The notes: a model not told the origin generated them from the letters alone. Shown: positions 18,391 through 27,610, counted from the first letter of the stretch. The stretch is DNA of 64,000 nucleotides from Candidatus Propionivibrio dominans (GCA_016709335.1 JADJNC010000003.1:186001-250000); one strand, 5' to 3'. Translations and numbers: made by a program.

Positions 18391-19098
18391 TCAGAGGCTC
18401 AAGCCCTGTCCGACCTCTTCTTCGGTCCGGCCGTCCCGGATGTGGTAGATCCGCTTGAAGGTCGGGATGATCTTCTCGTCGTGGGTCACGACGATGATCG
18501 CCGTGTGGAACTGCGTTGCCATCTGGTTAAGAATGCGCACCACCGCCAGTGCTCGTTCGCTGTCCAGCGGTGCCGTGGGCTCGTCGGCCAGGATCACCGG
18601 CGGCTGGTTCGCCAGCGCCCGTGCGATCGACACACGCTGCTGCTCACCACCGGAGAGCTCGGACGGCTGCGCCTTGGCACGGTGCCCGACGTCCAGCGCC
18701 ACCAGCAGTTCGAGCGCCCGCGCGCGTGCCTCGTCGTTGGAACGACCGGCGAGCATCGGCAACAAGGCGACATTGTCGGTAACGTCCAGGAACGGAATCA
18801 GGTACGGCGCCTGGAACACAAAGCCGATGCTGTCGCGGCGTAGCGCGCGCAGGTCCGGGATCTTCCAGCCATCGTCGTAGATGGTCTGCCCACCGAGGAT
18901 CATGCGGCCAGCCGTCGGTTCGATGACCGCCCCCAGGCACTTGAGCAAGGTGCTCTTGCCCGAGCCCGACGGACCGATCAGACCCACCACCTCACCTGGC
19001 GCCACGGTCATGTTGACGTCCTTCAGCGCGTCGACCGCCGTGTCGCCTTCGCCATAGCGCTTGCGCAGGCCTTCGATGCGGATGCCGGCGTCGATCAT
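18391..19098 (-). CDS. ABC exporter ATP-binding subunit (MacB/LolD/DevA type)
   Basis: 235 aa. Walker A GPSGSGKST, Q-loop FVFQAPYLIP, signature LSGGEQQRVS, Walker B VILADEPTAPLD and the switch histidine VTHDE are all present. The ATG at 19098 gives the family N-terminus; a longer frame runs into the permease gene. It powers the permease encoded just upstream in the same operon. The substrate cannot be read from the sequence; DevBCA-like systems export lipids or small amphiphiles. Confidence 0.85.
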   Translation of the reverse strand: MIDAGIRIEGLRKRYGEGDTAVDALKDVNMTVAPGEVVGLIGPSGSGKSTLLKCLGAVIEPTAGRMILGGQTIYDDGWKIPDLRALRRDSIGFVFQAPYLIPFLDVTDNVALLPMLAGRSNDEARARALELLVALDVGHRAKAQPSELSGGEQQRVSIARALANQPPVILADEPTAPLDSERALAVVRILNQMATQFHTAIIVVTHDEKIIPTFKRIYHIRDGRTEEEVGQGLSL

Positions 19099-19109
19099 GT
19101 CAAGTGCCC

Positions 19110-20327
19110 TCAGCCGCCGATGGCCGCAGCCGGGTCGACCTTCAGGGCCGCACGGATGGCCAGCGTGCTGGCGAGTGCGCAGATGAGCATCACAGCTACC
19201 AGTCCACGCACCGCGTCGCCGGGCTCCAGAAGAACGTATTTGGGGAAGATGGGAGCCCACAACGTCGCGGCCACCTTGCCGACGATGAAGCCGATCAGGC
19301 CCAGGCCCAGTGCCTGTTGCAGGATCATGCCGGCGATGGTGCGGTTACGTGTGCCGATCAGCTTGAGCACCGCGATCTCGCGGATCTTGCCCAGCGTCAT
19401 CGTGTAGATGATGAACGCCACGATGGCCGCGCTGACCACCGCCAGGATGACCAGGAACATGGCGATCTGCCGGGCCGAGGTGGCGATCAGCTTGGCGATC
19501 AGGATCTCCTCCATCTGCGCGCGCGTGTAGGCCTCCAGGTGTTTCCAGCGCCGGATCGGCTCGGCCACGCTTTCGGCCGGCACGCCGGGCTGCACCTGCA
19601 CCAGCACCGTGTTGACATTGTGGTTGGCGGCCTGCGAGGCCTGGATCGCCTCCAACAGCCCGGGCACCCCAGGCCGGTTGAGCGCCGGGTTGGCTGCGGT
19701 GCGGGCGCGGTCATTCAGGATGGCGTCATTGTCCTTCAGGAACTGTGCTTCCTGCGCGTCCTTGAGCGGTATGAAGACCATCGGATCCCCGCCGGACGAC
19801 ACCATGCGCCGGGTCAGGCCCACCACCGTGTAATCGTGGCGTCGGATACGGATGCGCTCGCCAAGCGCAAAGCCGGTACGCACATCGACCACGGCTTCGT
19901 AGTGGCTGCGCGTGATGTGGCGGCCCGCCACCAGGTAGCCGGGTTCGCCGGGTTGACCAGGCTCGAAACCGACGATCATGGCGCGCACTTCCTGGCCGTC
20001 GCGGGCTTCGCCCTGTCCCTGGCTCTGACGCACCTGCATCGTCAGGTAGGTAACGTTGGCGGCGCGCGCCACACCCGGCAGGCCGAGTACGCTGCGCACG
20101 ACGTCGTCGCGCAGGCTGGACGACTCCGCGTAGGGCCCCTGTGTGTCCTGCTGCACCACCCAAAGATCGGCGCCGCTGTTGTCGAGCAGGGCTTGCGCAT
20201 CGTCCACCATGCCGCGGTAGATTCCGGCCATTGACAGGGTCACGCCAATCAGCAAGCCAAGGCCGATGCCGGTGAGCACGAATTTCCCCCAGGAGTGCAG
20301 GATGTCGCGCCCGGCGAGGCTGATCAT
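19110..20327 (-). CDS. ABC exporter permease (DevC/FtsX family)
   Basis: 405 aa. One N-terminal membrane helix (FVLTGIGLGLLIGVTLSMAG) is followed by a periplasmic domain of about 210 residues, then three C-terminal helices of the FtsX/MacB fold (for example IAMFLVILAVVSAAIVAFII). The loop KIREIAVLKLIGTRNR is the usual FtsX family signature for coupling to the ATPase. Its ATG overlaps the stop of the adaptor gene. Confidence 0.85.
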   Translation of the reverse strand: MISLAGRDILHSWGKFVLTGIGLGLLIGVTLSMAGIYRGMVDDAQALLDNSGADLWVVQQDTQGPYAESSSLRDDVVRSVLGLPGVARAANVTYLTMQVRQSQGQGEARDGQEVRAMIVGFEPGQPGEPGYLVAGRHITRSHYEAVVDVRTGFALGERIRIRRHDYTVVGLTRRMVSSGGDPMVFIPLKDAQEAQFLKDNDAILNDRARTAANPALNRPGVPGLLEAIQASQAANHNVNTVLVQVQPGVPAESVAEPIRRWKHLEAYTRAQMEEILIAKLIATSARQIAMFLVILAVVSAAIVAFIIYTMTLGKIREIAVLKLIGTRNRTIAGMILQQALGLGLIGFIVGKVAATLWAPIFPKYVLLEPGDAVRGLVAVMLICALASTLAIRAALKVDPAAAIGG

Positions 20328-21514
20328 GGCTTGCTGCCGGCGAGCGTATCGACCACCTTGATGCGGCTGTTGGCCGAGAGGTCTTTCTCGCTGAAGACCA
20401 CCACCTCGTCACCGGCTTTCAAGCCCTCAAGTACCTGTACCTGGCCGTCCAGGCTGGTCTGCCCGATGCGCACTGGAGCGAAGTGGAGCTTTCCGCCCTC
20501 GAGACGCCAAACACCGACCTGGTCGGCCTGACGTCGAATGGCGGGGTTGGGCAGCAACAAAGCCGGGGCCGTGGCCGGCAGTGTCAACGTGACCTCGGCC
20601 AGTTCGCCAGTGGACAGGCCGGAGGGCAGCGTTTCCAGGGCCACCAGGGCCACGCGCTCTTCGGTGATGCTGTCGCTGGTGGTCTCCACTCTGGCCACCT
20701 TGCCGGTCAGGGGCACAGACGGATTCGAGCGCAGAATGATCGAGGCGGGCAACCCCTTGATCAGACCGGCCGACCGGCCCTGATCCAGCCGCACTCGAAT
20801 CCACAAAGACTCCGGTTCCATGAGCCGCAGAACAGCTTGCCCCGCCACCACGGTTGACCCTGCTTCGGCGTCGCGGCTGATCACCACTCCCTGGGCTGGC
20901 GCCCGCAAGCGCACGTTGTCGCGCTGCTGCTGCAGGCCCGCGAGCTCAGCCTCCAGGCGTTGGGTGTCCTTGTGCGCGGCGGCCAGGTTCGCGTCGGCGG
21001 TGGTCACCGCCGCATCGGCCGAGGCATGCTCCTGCTGTTTGGCCTCGACGGCGCTGGCATTCATGAAATTCTGCGCACCCAGTTCGACATAGCGACGCGC
21101 CGTGTTGGCCGCCAGTACGCTACGGGCCTGGGCGTCCCGTCGCTGCCCCTGCGCCGCAGCGATGACGCTGGCCGCGCGTGCGATCGAGGCCTCCAGGGCC
21201 GCGGCACGCTCGTCCAGATCTACCGGGTCCATCTCGGCCAGCAATTGACCGGCCGTGACCGTGTCACCGACATCGACCAGCACCCGGCTGACACGTCCGG
21301 CAGCGGTCGGCCCGATCAGGTAGGCGAGGCGCGCCTCGACGGTGCCGATGCCGAACAGCGACGGCGACAGGCTGCCGACGGTGGCCTGGGTCACCGTCAC
21401 GCGGGTAGGTGCCAAGGGGCCGGAGCGCATGACCACGTAGGTCAGCGCCACGATCAGTAGCACACCCAGCAGACCCAGGCCAAACCGGAGCGACCAGTTC
21501 GTGGGGAGCTTCAT
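20324..21514 (-). CDS. Periplasmic adaptor (HlyD/DevB-type membrane fusion protein)
   Basis: 396 aa. After an N-terminal membrane anchor (LGLLGVLLIVALTYVVM) come a lipoyl half (TVEARLAYLIGPTAAGRV), a coiled-coil hairpin of about 110 residues rich in A, Q and E, the second lipoyl half (RLRAPAQGVVISRDAEAG), and beta-barrel domains. It would connect the ABC permease to an outer-membrane channel; no TolC gene is present nearby. The ATG at 21514 overlaps the tetR stop, so the four genes form one operon. Confidence 0.85.
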   Translation of the reverse strand: MKLPTNWSLRFGLGLLGVLLIVALTYVVMRSGPLAPTRVTVTQATVGSLSPSLFGIGTVEARLAYLIGPTAAGRVSRVLVDVGDTVTAGQLLAEMDPVDLDERAAALEASIARAASVIAAAQGQRRDAQARSVLAANTARRYVELGAQNFMNASAVEAKQQEHASADAAVTTADANLAAAHKDTQRLEAELAGLQQQRDNVRLRAPAQGVVISRDAEAGSTVVAGQAVLRLMEPESLWIRVRLDQGRSAGLIKGLPASIILRSNPSVPLTGKVARVETTSDSITEERVALVALETLPSGLSTGELAEVTLTLPATAPALLLPNPAIRRQADQVGVWRLEGGKLHFAPVRIGQTSLDGQVQVLEGLKAGDEVVVFSEKDLSANSRIKVVDTLAGSKP

Positions 21515-22110
21515 GGGGCCGCCCGGATGCCGCGAAGATATATGGCTAACACGCACTCCGCCTGTGCCTTCATCGCCGCTGGTTTGCCCGTCAACATCGA
21601 CTGCATCACGAGGCCCTGGACAATGCCGACAATGAGCGTAGCCGCAGCTTCCTGGTCGAGCCCGACCGGCAACTCGCCCGTCTTCATGCCGGCCTTGAAC
21701 TGTCCCAGCAGAAGTTGCCGGTAGGCCTGAAGAAGCGCCCGGACTTCCTGCTTGATCAAAGAATCGGCCGGTTGCTGCAATTCGTGGAAAATGATTCTGG
21801 GCGCGCCAGGATGCGCGATCACGAAAGCCACATGGGCATGGAACATCCCTTCGAGCGCTCGCACTGCCGAGGTCTCTGACCGTGCCGCTTCGTCCAGCTT
21901 CAGCAGCAATCGCTCGCGCACCCATTTCATCGTCGCCAGCCAGATGGCGTCCTTGGTGGGGAAGTGCTTGAACACGGCGCCCTGGGTGATCCCGATGGCG
22001 GTGGCAATGTCGCTGGTGGTGATCGACACCGGACTGATCTCTTGGGCCAGCTTTAACGCGGCCGCGACGATCTCCGCCTGGCGCTCCTCGGTGGTTAGTC
22101 TGGTTTGCAT
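21511..22110 (-). CDS. TetR-family repressor of the ABC exporter operon
   Basis: 199 aa. The N-terminal helix-turn-helix is TTSDIATAIGITQGAVFKHF (about residues 32-51), followed by a helical ligand domain. It is the first gene of the tetR-adaptor-permease-ATPase operon. A 6-base dyad 25 bases upstream is its likely operator, which implies autoregulation. The ATG at 22110 gives the usual short N-terminal arm; an upstream ATG at 22176 would pass through the operator. Confidence 0.85.
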   Translation of the reverse strand: MQTRLTTEERQAEIVAAALKLAQEISPVSITTSDIATAIGITQGAVFKHFPTKDAIWLATMKWVRERLLLKLDEAARSETSAVRALEGMFHAHVAFVIAHPGAPRIIFHELQQPADSLIKQEVRALLQAYRQLLLGQFKAGMKTGELPVGLDQEAAATLIVGIVQGLVMQSMLTGKPAAMKAQAECVLAIYLRGIRAAP

Positions 22111-22134
22111 GTGAGTCAGTCCTTGGAATTTCAA

Positions 22135-22154
22135 GTAAGTTATTACATACTTAC
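22135..22154. promoter_or_regulatory. Probable TetR operator
   Basis: GTAAGT and ACTTAC form a perfect inverted repeat around an 8-base AT-rich centre, 25 bases before the tetR start. Confidence 0.6.
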
Positions 22155-22307
22155 CACAATGCTCGATACAACACAATCCGCCAGCCCATCCGCCAGCCCA
22201 TCATTTGCCCCTTCATTCCCGCATTTCCGCAAGCCGTTCGTTGAGGCGAGGGGGAAAGGATTTGAACCTGAGACGTAAAGCCAAAACACCAAGGAATAGG
22301 CGGGTTG

Positions 22308-22382
22308 CTGCAAAACTCGTGGGAGTGCGAGGGGCGCCGGGATGCGCGATCACAACAGCTACATGGGCACGGAACACCCCTT
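22308..22382 (-). pseudogene. Duplicated fragment of the tetR gene
   Basis: Bases here align with the internal tetR stretch at about 21770-21846 (GGTTGCTGCAA, GGATGCGCGATCAC, CATGGGCA-GGAACA-CCCTTCG), with small indels. It lies just outside the operon and is too short and diverged to encode anything. Confidence 0.6.
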
Positions 22383-22385
22383 CGC

Positions 22386-23006
22386 TCAGGCCGCGATCTC
22401 GATCAGCGCCGGGTCTTCGGCATGTTCGGTCAGGATGACCTGCACCCAGCCTTGCCAGGCGTCGGCGAATGTGCGCCGTGCCGCGGTGGACGCCTGCGGC
22501 GCAAGGGCGTCGCGTAGCAACTCGCTGATGCTGGCGGGCGGCGGTACCGCCTGTGGCCGATGCGACAACTCGACCGATCGACCGTTGTCCAGCCGCGTGA
22601 AACGCATTTCACCGCGCATCGGCACACCAAAGCGCAGCAGGCCATTGCGCGCGAAGCGACCGGCCAGCCCTTTGAAGCCGCCCTCATTGGCCGCACCGGT
22701 GACCAGGCCCGCCACGCTGGCGATGACGCCGGCTACTCCCTCGTCGATGGTCTGGCGCAACTCGACGCGTATCTCGCCGCGCCGAGGGGTTTCACCCGGA
22801 TACAGCCGCGCCAGCGCCGCACGCGTCATCAGCCAGGCGCCGGCTACTGTAGGACACGAGTGGCCGGTGACCTTGACGGCATCGACGTAGCAGTACTCGA
22901 TCAGCCCGCCCTCGACCGCGCCGAGCGTCTCGGCCAGCGGGTCGGCCACGACGATCGCCGGCACCGCATCGAAGAAGGCGGGCGTTTGCATCGCCGCCAT
23001 TGTCAC
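22386..23006 (-). CDS. FmdE-like domain protein
   Basis: 206 aa with the FmdE/Tfl-type core: GLIEYCYVDAVKVTGHSCPT at about residues 34-53 (Cys and His for metal or cofactor binding), then ETPRRGEIRVEL and GAANEGGFKG. FmdE-like proteins occur outside methanogens with no settled role. It is the last gene of a three-gene operon and its ATG overlaps the hemerythrin stop. The link with a hemerythrin suggests metal, NO or formyl chemistry, but this is only inference. Confidence 0.7.
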   Translation of the reverse strand: MTMAAMQTPAFFDAVPAIVVADPLAETLGAVEGGLIEYCYVDAVKVTGHSCPTVAGAWLMTRAALARLYPGETPRRGEIRVELRQTIDEGVAGVIASVAGLVTGAANEGGFKGLAGRFARNGLLRFGVPMRGEMRFTRLDNGRSVELSHRPQAVPPPASISELLRDALAPQASTAARRTFADAWQGWVQVILTEHAEDPALIEIAA

Positions 23007-23470
23007 GCTGCCACGGGCGCGTGCTGGCCCAGCCGCTGCCGCATCAACTGGCCGACCAGCACCGCAGCCGGGTACATCACCTCTTCCTCGGTGCGTGCAT
23101 GTTCGACCAGGTCCTCGGCGAACGCGACGATCTCGGTTCGGCCGGCGCGCGCAGCGGCCTCCTGCAGGGTCTTCAAGGCGGCGACGATGGTCTGGTGCTC
23201 AGCCAGCATCTGCGGCAACTCAGCCTCGAGCTGCTCGGTTAACATCAGCACCTCGGCCATCTCGGCGTTCCATTCGCAGCGTGCCAGTGCGGCGAGCAGC
23301 CCCAGCGGAGGTAACGCGATCTGGTCTTCCTTGACGAAGTGCGGTTGCATCAGGCGCGCCAGCGTAATCGCCGCTTCGCCGACTTCGCCGCCGGCCTGTG
23401 TGGCCTGGCGCAGCCGATCGTGCGGGGCTTGGTGTTCGTGTTGCAATGGCAGGGGAATCGTGAAATTCAT
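23003..23470 (-). CDS. Hemerythrin HHE domain protein
   Basis: 155 aa. Ligand pattern: QHEHQAPHDRL (helix 1), MQPHFVKEDQIALP (helix 2, H...E), MLAEHQTIV (helix 3), LVEHARTEEEVMYP (helix 4, H...E). It probably holds a di-iron site for O2 or NO. It is coupled to the FmdE-like gene by an ATGA overlap and follows the periplasmic protein gene by 18 bases. Confidence 0.8.
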   Translation of the reverse strand: MNFTIPLPLQHEHQAPHDRLRQATQAGGEVGEAAITLARLMQPHFVKEDQIALPPLGLLAALARCEWNAEMAEVLMLTEQLEAELPQMLAEHQTIVAALKTLQEAAARAGRTEIVAFAEDLVEHARTEEEVMYPAAVLVGQLMRQRLGQHAPVAA

Positions 23471-23488
23471 GTTGTATATCTTTCGGTG

Positions 23489-23989
23489 TCAGTTAACATT
23501 GCGGATCGGCTTGAAGCCGGGGTGATCGAAGTGGCTGCCGTACTGATTAACCGCCTGCGCCACCTTGACCAGGCCGAGCACCGGGCGGGACTTGGCAACC
23601 TTGCCTGCCATCGCGTCGGTTCCCGCACCCAGATCGGCGATTACCAAATGCAGCATCGCGTCGGCATCGGGTTCGAGTTTGCAGTTGGTGACGATGCCGC
23701 CGAGCTCGGCTTCGATCTGCGTAGCAAGCTTGCGGTATTGGGCCGGCGTGAGCTTGCCGGCTTGCGCGGCGCCAAGCTGTGGTTCGACCAAGCCTTGGAT
23801 ACGGTCCATGCCGGAACGAAGCGGCTCGTCGGTGGCCCACTTGCGGCCATGATTCAAGCTTAGCTTGTGCGGCTCGGCGGCATGGTGGTCGTGCGTGATC
23901 GTCTGTGCAAGTGTCGGTGTGCTCAGCAAGGTAAGCATCGCGGAGGCCGCGACGGCGGTGGTCAACAAGATTCTATTCGGCGTCTTCAC
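23489..23989 (-). CDS. Secreted 166-aa His-rich protein of unknown function
   Basis: It has a signal peptide (MKTPNRILLTTAVAASAMLT, cleaved after TPTLAQ), then a His-rich start (THDHHAAEPHKLSLNHG) and a helical domain with the single cysteine in IVTNCKLEPDADAMLHLV. I recall similar unnamed periplasmic proteins in denitrifying betaproteobacteria but cannot assign a function. It leads the operon with hemerythrin and the FmdE-like gene. Metal binding by the His-rich arm is plausible. Confidence 0.65.
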   Translation of the reverse strand: MKTPNRILLTTAVAASAMLTLLSTPTLAQTITHDHHAAEPHKLSLNHGRKWATDEPLRSGMDRIQGLVEPQLGAAQAGKLTPAQYRKLATQIEAELGGIVTNCKLEPDADAMLHLVIADLGAGTDAMAGKVAKSRPVLGLVKVAQAVNQYGSHFDHPGFKPIRNVN

Positions 23990-24102
23990 GGGTATCTCCT
24001 ATCGGGTCGGTGGCAGGTTACTTTACCTTGGGGGCATTGCGTTGCACTGTCTGTGCGCCAACGCACGGTTCGACGGCAGTGCTTTCATATGTGAAAACTA
24101 AT

Positions 24103-25002
24103 TCAATAAAATGCATAAAGCATTCGCCTGAGAGCATAGCGGGGCCAATCCAGAAGGGCCAAGTCACCTTGTGGCTGATACGAGGGCCATATGGCGGATT
24201 CACGGCAGGCTTTCAGGGTGCGCAGCGCATGCCTGAAGCGTTGTTGGCCACGCTCCAGCATTTCCGACGGCGCACCGTAGAGCGCGCATCCGTATGGTGC
24301 AGACTCTTCCACCGCAAGAAAGATGAAGTCGAAATCGCGCTGGAACACCGTGCGCAATCCTTCGAGATAAACCGCTGCTTGCAGGTCGTACTCATAATTC
24401 ACAGCGGCCCGGGCAAAGGCCGCGGGTGACGCATCGACCGTTTTCTTTACGTCGAGGCAAATCCCGGTACCCAAGTCAATGCACAGGCAATCCGGACGGA
24501 TTTTCAGCCAGATACCCGTGTCTTCGTCTTGCCAGATCAGGGTGTGTTCAACCAATCCGGCCTGCAATAAGGCCATGGCCGATTGGTGCTGACTGACGCT
24601 GCACGCAATGCCTTCAAGCGTGGCGAACTGATCGGGCGTCAGGATTTTGCGGTGGGCGTTGGCGATTTCGAAGGCTTTCCACTCTTTGGATCGCTTGTCG
24701 CCGACGGGCGCGACAACATACTCCTGTTCGAAAAGTTCAGGTTCGAGCAAGCGGGAGTGCGTTGCCGTTCCCAGGAACATGGCCGGCGTTTCCTTTCGGT
24801 TTGCGCCGGCAAGATAGGCTTGGTAGTGCGCCGGGGAACGCAGTATCTGTTTCAGACCGGAGGTGGAGACACACGAACGGTCCGCGTGATAGACCTCATT
24901 CGGTATGTCAGGACGGCAATGGAGTCCCCCATGGTTGAACAATTCAAGCAGAGACGGGATTACAACTTCTTCGGGGGTGATCACTTCGGCCAGTGCGCTC
25001 AT
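24103..25002 (-). CDS. PD-(D/E)XK exonuclease, RecE/exodeoxyribonuclease VIII-like (copy B, full length)
   Basis: 299 aa. Motifs in order: SPAHYQAYLAG, FLGTATHSRLLEPE (GxxxH), WLKIRPDCLCID (the acidic motif), LDVKKTVDASP (DxK), and YDLQAAVYLEGL (the YxxQ helix). These are the catalytic residues of the phage PDDEXK family that includes E. coli RecE, so the protein may resect double-stranded DNA ends for recombination. No annealing protein gene lies nearby. Two truncated copies are present at 17230 and 30091. The ATG at 25002 gives MSALAEVITPEE; a longer frame to 25104 has no support. Orphan phage-derived gene. Confidence 0.8.
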   Translation of the reverse strand: MSALAEVITPEEVVIPSLLELFNHGGLHCRPDIPNEVYHADRSCVSTSGLKQILRSPAHYQAYLAGANRKETPAMFLGTATHSRLLEPELFEQEYVVAPVGDKRSKEWKAFEIANAHRKILTPDQFATLEGIACSVSQHQSAMALLQAGLVEHTLIWQDEDTGIWLKIRPDCLCIDLGTGICLDVKKTVDASPAAFARAAVNYEYDLQAAVYLEGLRTVFQRDFDFIFLAVEESAPYGCALYGAPSEMLERGQQRFRHALRTLKACRESAIWPSYQPQGDLALLDWPRYALRRMLYAFY

Positions 25003-25069
25003 GATGGATCTCCAGACAGTGATCCTATTTTGAAGAAACGCAGCATCTATTTCTGGAAAATCTTTTGAA

Positions 25070-25395
25070 CGGGACGAACCGTCATGGTTTTGGAGGAACT
25101 TCATCCCCTCTTGTTCTTCGGGATGTCGGCGACCTAAGTTATCTTCCCTCCGGTGTAGTGCTGGGCACCATCGAGTTCAGCGTGGATTTAGGAAAACTGC
25201 ATCCTCGTCATCGACCAGCAGTGCCAAACCCCCGAGGAAATCGAAACTGTGTTCCGCACCTGCAGGCCAATATGGATGAGGGCATCCGCATGCGCATGGA
25301 CGACACGCGCCTCCTTGCCGACAACTGGAGTTCATCATGGTACCCGTAAGCAGACGATGGCAAAATGGTGACAAACAGCTTTCGCCGAGGGTTAA
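25070..25395. other. Gap with no convincing gene
   Basis: No full gene is recognised between the exonuclease gene and sixA. A short + strand frame ending in DEGIRMRMDDTRLLADN looks somewhat protein-like but has no proper start. Confidence 0.4.
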
Positions 25396-25887
25396 ATGAA
25401 AAGAACGCTATTCCTTGTTCGTCATGCCAAGTCGAGTTGGGATGATGTTGCGCTTCCTGACAAGGAGCGGCCATTGGCCGACCGTGGAAAACGTGACGCG
25501 CCAATGATGGGAAAACACTTGGCAAAGCGCCAAGTGAAACCAGACTTAATCTTGTCCAGTCCCGCGCGGCGCGCGCTTTCGACGGCGGAAATCATCGCCA
25601 AAGAGCTCAACTACAGGGCTGAGGATATCGTTGTGGATGACCGACTGTATGCCACCGAGGCCGAGACACTGCTTGGCGTGATTGGTGAACTCGGTGACAA
25701 GCTGAAGTGCGTGATGCTTTTTGGCCACAACCCCGAGTTCACCGACCTTGCGCATCGTTTGTCCAACGAGCCTGCCCTCATGCCAACGTGCGCGGTCGCA
25801 CAGCTCACGTTCGAGACGACGTCATGGTCGTCCATCGGTTCGACAAAGCCAGCGGAAGTCCTCTTCGACTACCCGAAGAAAGGGTAG
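25396..25887 (+). CDS. sixA: SixA-type phosphohistidine phosphatase
   Basis: 163 aa histidine-phosphatase fold. The catalytic motif LVRHAKSSW (RHG-type) is at residues 7-15, the second arginine region is SSPARRALSTAEI, and the second catalytic histidine is in FGHNPEFTDLA. SixA proteins dephosphorylate phosphohistidine on HPt domains or PTS proteins. It stands alone, between rearranged DNA and the repeat region. Confidence 0.82.
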   Translation: MKRTLFLVRHAKSSWDDVALPDKERPLADRGKRDAPMMGKHLAKRQVKPDLILSSPARRALSTAEIIAKELNYRAEDIVVDDRLYATEAETLLGVIGELGDKLKCVMLFGHNPEFTDLAHRLSNEPALMPTCAVAQLTFETTSWSSIGSTKPAEVLFDYPKKG

Positions 25888-26520
25888 GTAAAATCGCTCG
25901 GCGGCAGCACGGTGTCGCCATGCGGCCACCGAAATACATCGCATTACAGTCTGCCCCGAGATCTCCAGGGCGTCATCTACCTCGATTCCAAGATACCTGC
26001 CTGTACTTTCCAGCCAATGGACTTCAGTACATCGGCTTGAGAGTGCCGCTTATACCTTTCGGCCAACAAATCATTCGTTTCAATTGACCCGTCGGACGGC
26101 GTCGTAAAAACAGCGACGGAACGGTGACGAAATCGCTTCGAGAATGCGACGAAACACCAACACTTCGACGACACAAAATGAGCCGATTTGAAGTTGCAGA
26201 AAGAAGGACGAAATCGATGCACAAAATGCGACGAAAACGCGAAGGAATTACGACGAAAACCTGGTCATAAAACGTCGTTGTAGAAACGTCGCAGAATCAG
26301 CGACGAAACAGCAACGTAATAGCGACTAAACGCCCCGGTGTTTCAAGAATCAATGGCACACAGACCTCGTCTTGAAAAAGGTTTCAGTGGTTTTTAATGC
26401 TAATGGATTAGCCGGGCTGAAAGTATCAAAAATCAGTCAAACCTGACGTGGTTCATTTTTCTTGAATTTGCTGGGTTTGCAGTCCAGTTTCCCAACAGAA
26501 TAAAGACCTTAAGTTAAATT
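25888..26520. repeat. Non-coding stretch holding a diverged repeat with a GACGAAA-rich, roughly 12-base rhythm (copy 1)
   Basis: Between about 26060 and 26340 the word GACGAAA appears six times within about 200 bases, spaced loosely in steps near 12 bases (GACGAAATCG, GCGACGAAACACC, GCGACGAAAACG and others). The same order of words recurs at 52790-53070, so the two are homologous, strongly diverged copies of one element of roughly 270 bases. No long open frame with protein character is seen on either strand. Confidence 0.55.
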
Positions 26521-27425
26521 TGAAAAATTGGAGAAAAGTGGGGGAAAAGAGAGGGTAAAAAAGGGGTGTAAAAAAGGGGTTGACATTGGAATTAAAATTA
26601 GAACAGAATAAAAACGTATTCTGTGTGTCCTTTCCGGACCACCCCGGAACGCAGCGACCGCCGGGCGCTGGTTGAACAAACCAGCAAGCCGCTGATGAAA
26701 TTCTCGCGAGCCGCGAGAAGCTTTAAAACAGGACGCTTGCGCTTCCTGGTCCGAACAGGACGAACACCGGGCAATCTGCCCACCCCCTGCCATTCGCAGG
26801 GAATCCAATGGCCTTGGCCATCCGAGCTTGGTGCTCAAAAATACGATTAGAACGGCGCGGTTTCTGCTCGTCCGTACTTTTTCACCAAAGCAAAAACACA
26901 AACGGAATTGCTGTGAGATTGTCCGTAATGGACAACCCGGACGAGACTCGGACTGACCGACAACTCTCGCTGGACATCACGACAGAGGCGCTGGTTGCAG
27001 GCGCAAAATCTGGCGGGCCTGTGCGATTCCAAGATAACAAGCGGTAGGGCGCATCAATGTGATTGATGTGTGCTAACGAACTGCGGCGCTGTGAGCGGCC
27101 GCAGAGATCAACCACTGGTGTGGGGGAAAATATCCCAGGGGGCCATTCCATTGAGGGTGCTCCTCGTCGTACGCGACACCTACGTATCCGATGTGATCGG
27201 AACGACCAGTGTTTGGGCTGATGCGCTGTGAGCGCTAGGCTGACAGAGACATCCCACCGGAAACGCTGGGCTCAGTCGTCACTGATTTGAATTTCTAAAC
27301 ACGTTGCTTCTCCGCCGATTTGGTTTTTCTTCCTTCGGCTGCCCGACGGCTCTCGGGCGGCTTGCGCGTTGTGCGCTTCCGATGTAACCGCCATCGACCT
27401 TTTTAATCATCTTTTGGAGATCGAC
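26521..27425. other. Non-coding stretch before the integrase unit, with tandem and inverted repeats
   Basis: A purine-rich tract contains the 13-mer GTAAAAAAGGGGT twice in tandem (26555-26567, 26568-26580), directly followed by TTGACA (26580-26585) and CAGAAT 18 bases later, a possible promoter. Inverted repeats CATCAAT/ATTGATG (27052-27068) and CTGCGGC/GCCGCAG (27081-27104) lie further right. No gene is recognised. It may be the end or control region of an integrative element. Confidence 0.4.
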
Positions 27426-27596
27426 ATGGACTCAGTACATAAAAATTTTGCAATGAACCTGCACGCCGAGGAGGACTTTCTCAAGCGCGCGCTGCGTGAT
27501 TTTCGGGTGGAAGAGCGAGATGTTTCCGACGTAGAGCTTGCCCATCTTTTCCCGGATGTATCAAAGGACGGCGAACCCCTTCCGGTCGCCGCTTGA
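27426..27596 (+). CDS. Small 56-aa protein upstream of the integrase gene
   Basis: Begins MDSVHKNFAMNLHAEEDF and continues with many acidic residues. TTTTGGAG precedes the ATG, and the stop lies 14 bases before the integrase start, so both are in one transcript. I do not recognise it; it could be an excision or control protein for the recombinase. Confidence 0.5.
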   Translation: MDSVHKNFAMNLHAEEDFLKRALRDFRVEERDVSDVELAHLFPDVSKDGEPLPVAA

Positions 27597-27610
27597 TAAG
27601 GAGAAACTTT

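Noticed and set aside
19104..20234. Long open frame on the + strand opposite the ABC permease gene
   Set aside because: It is a shadow in GC-rich coding DNA with no homology; the minus-strand gene has clear domains.
22240..22300. tRNA-like 3' end (GGATTTGAACC)
   Set aside because: Only the T-loop-like word is found; no acceptor or anticodon stem can be built around it.
26060..26340. CRISPR array
   Set aside because: The GACGAAA words are short, irregular and lack constant-length spacers; no cas gene is nearby.
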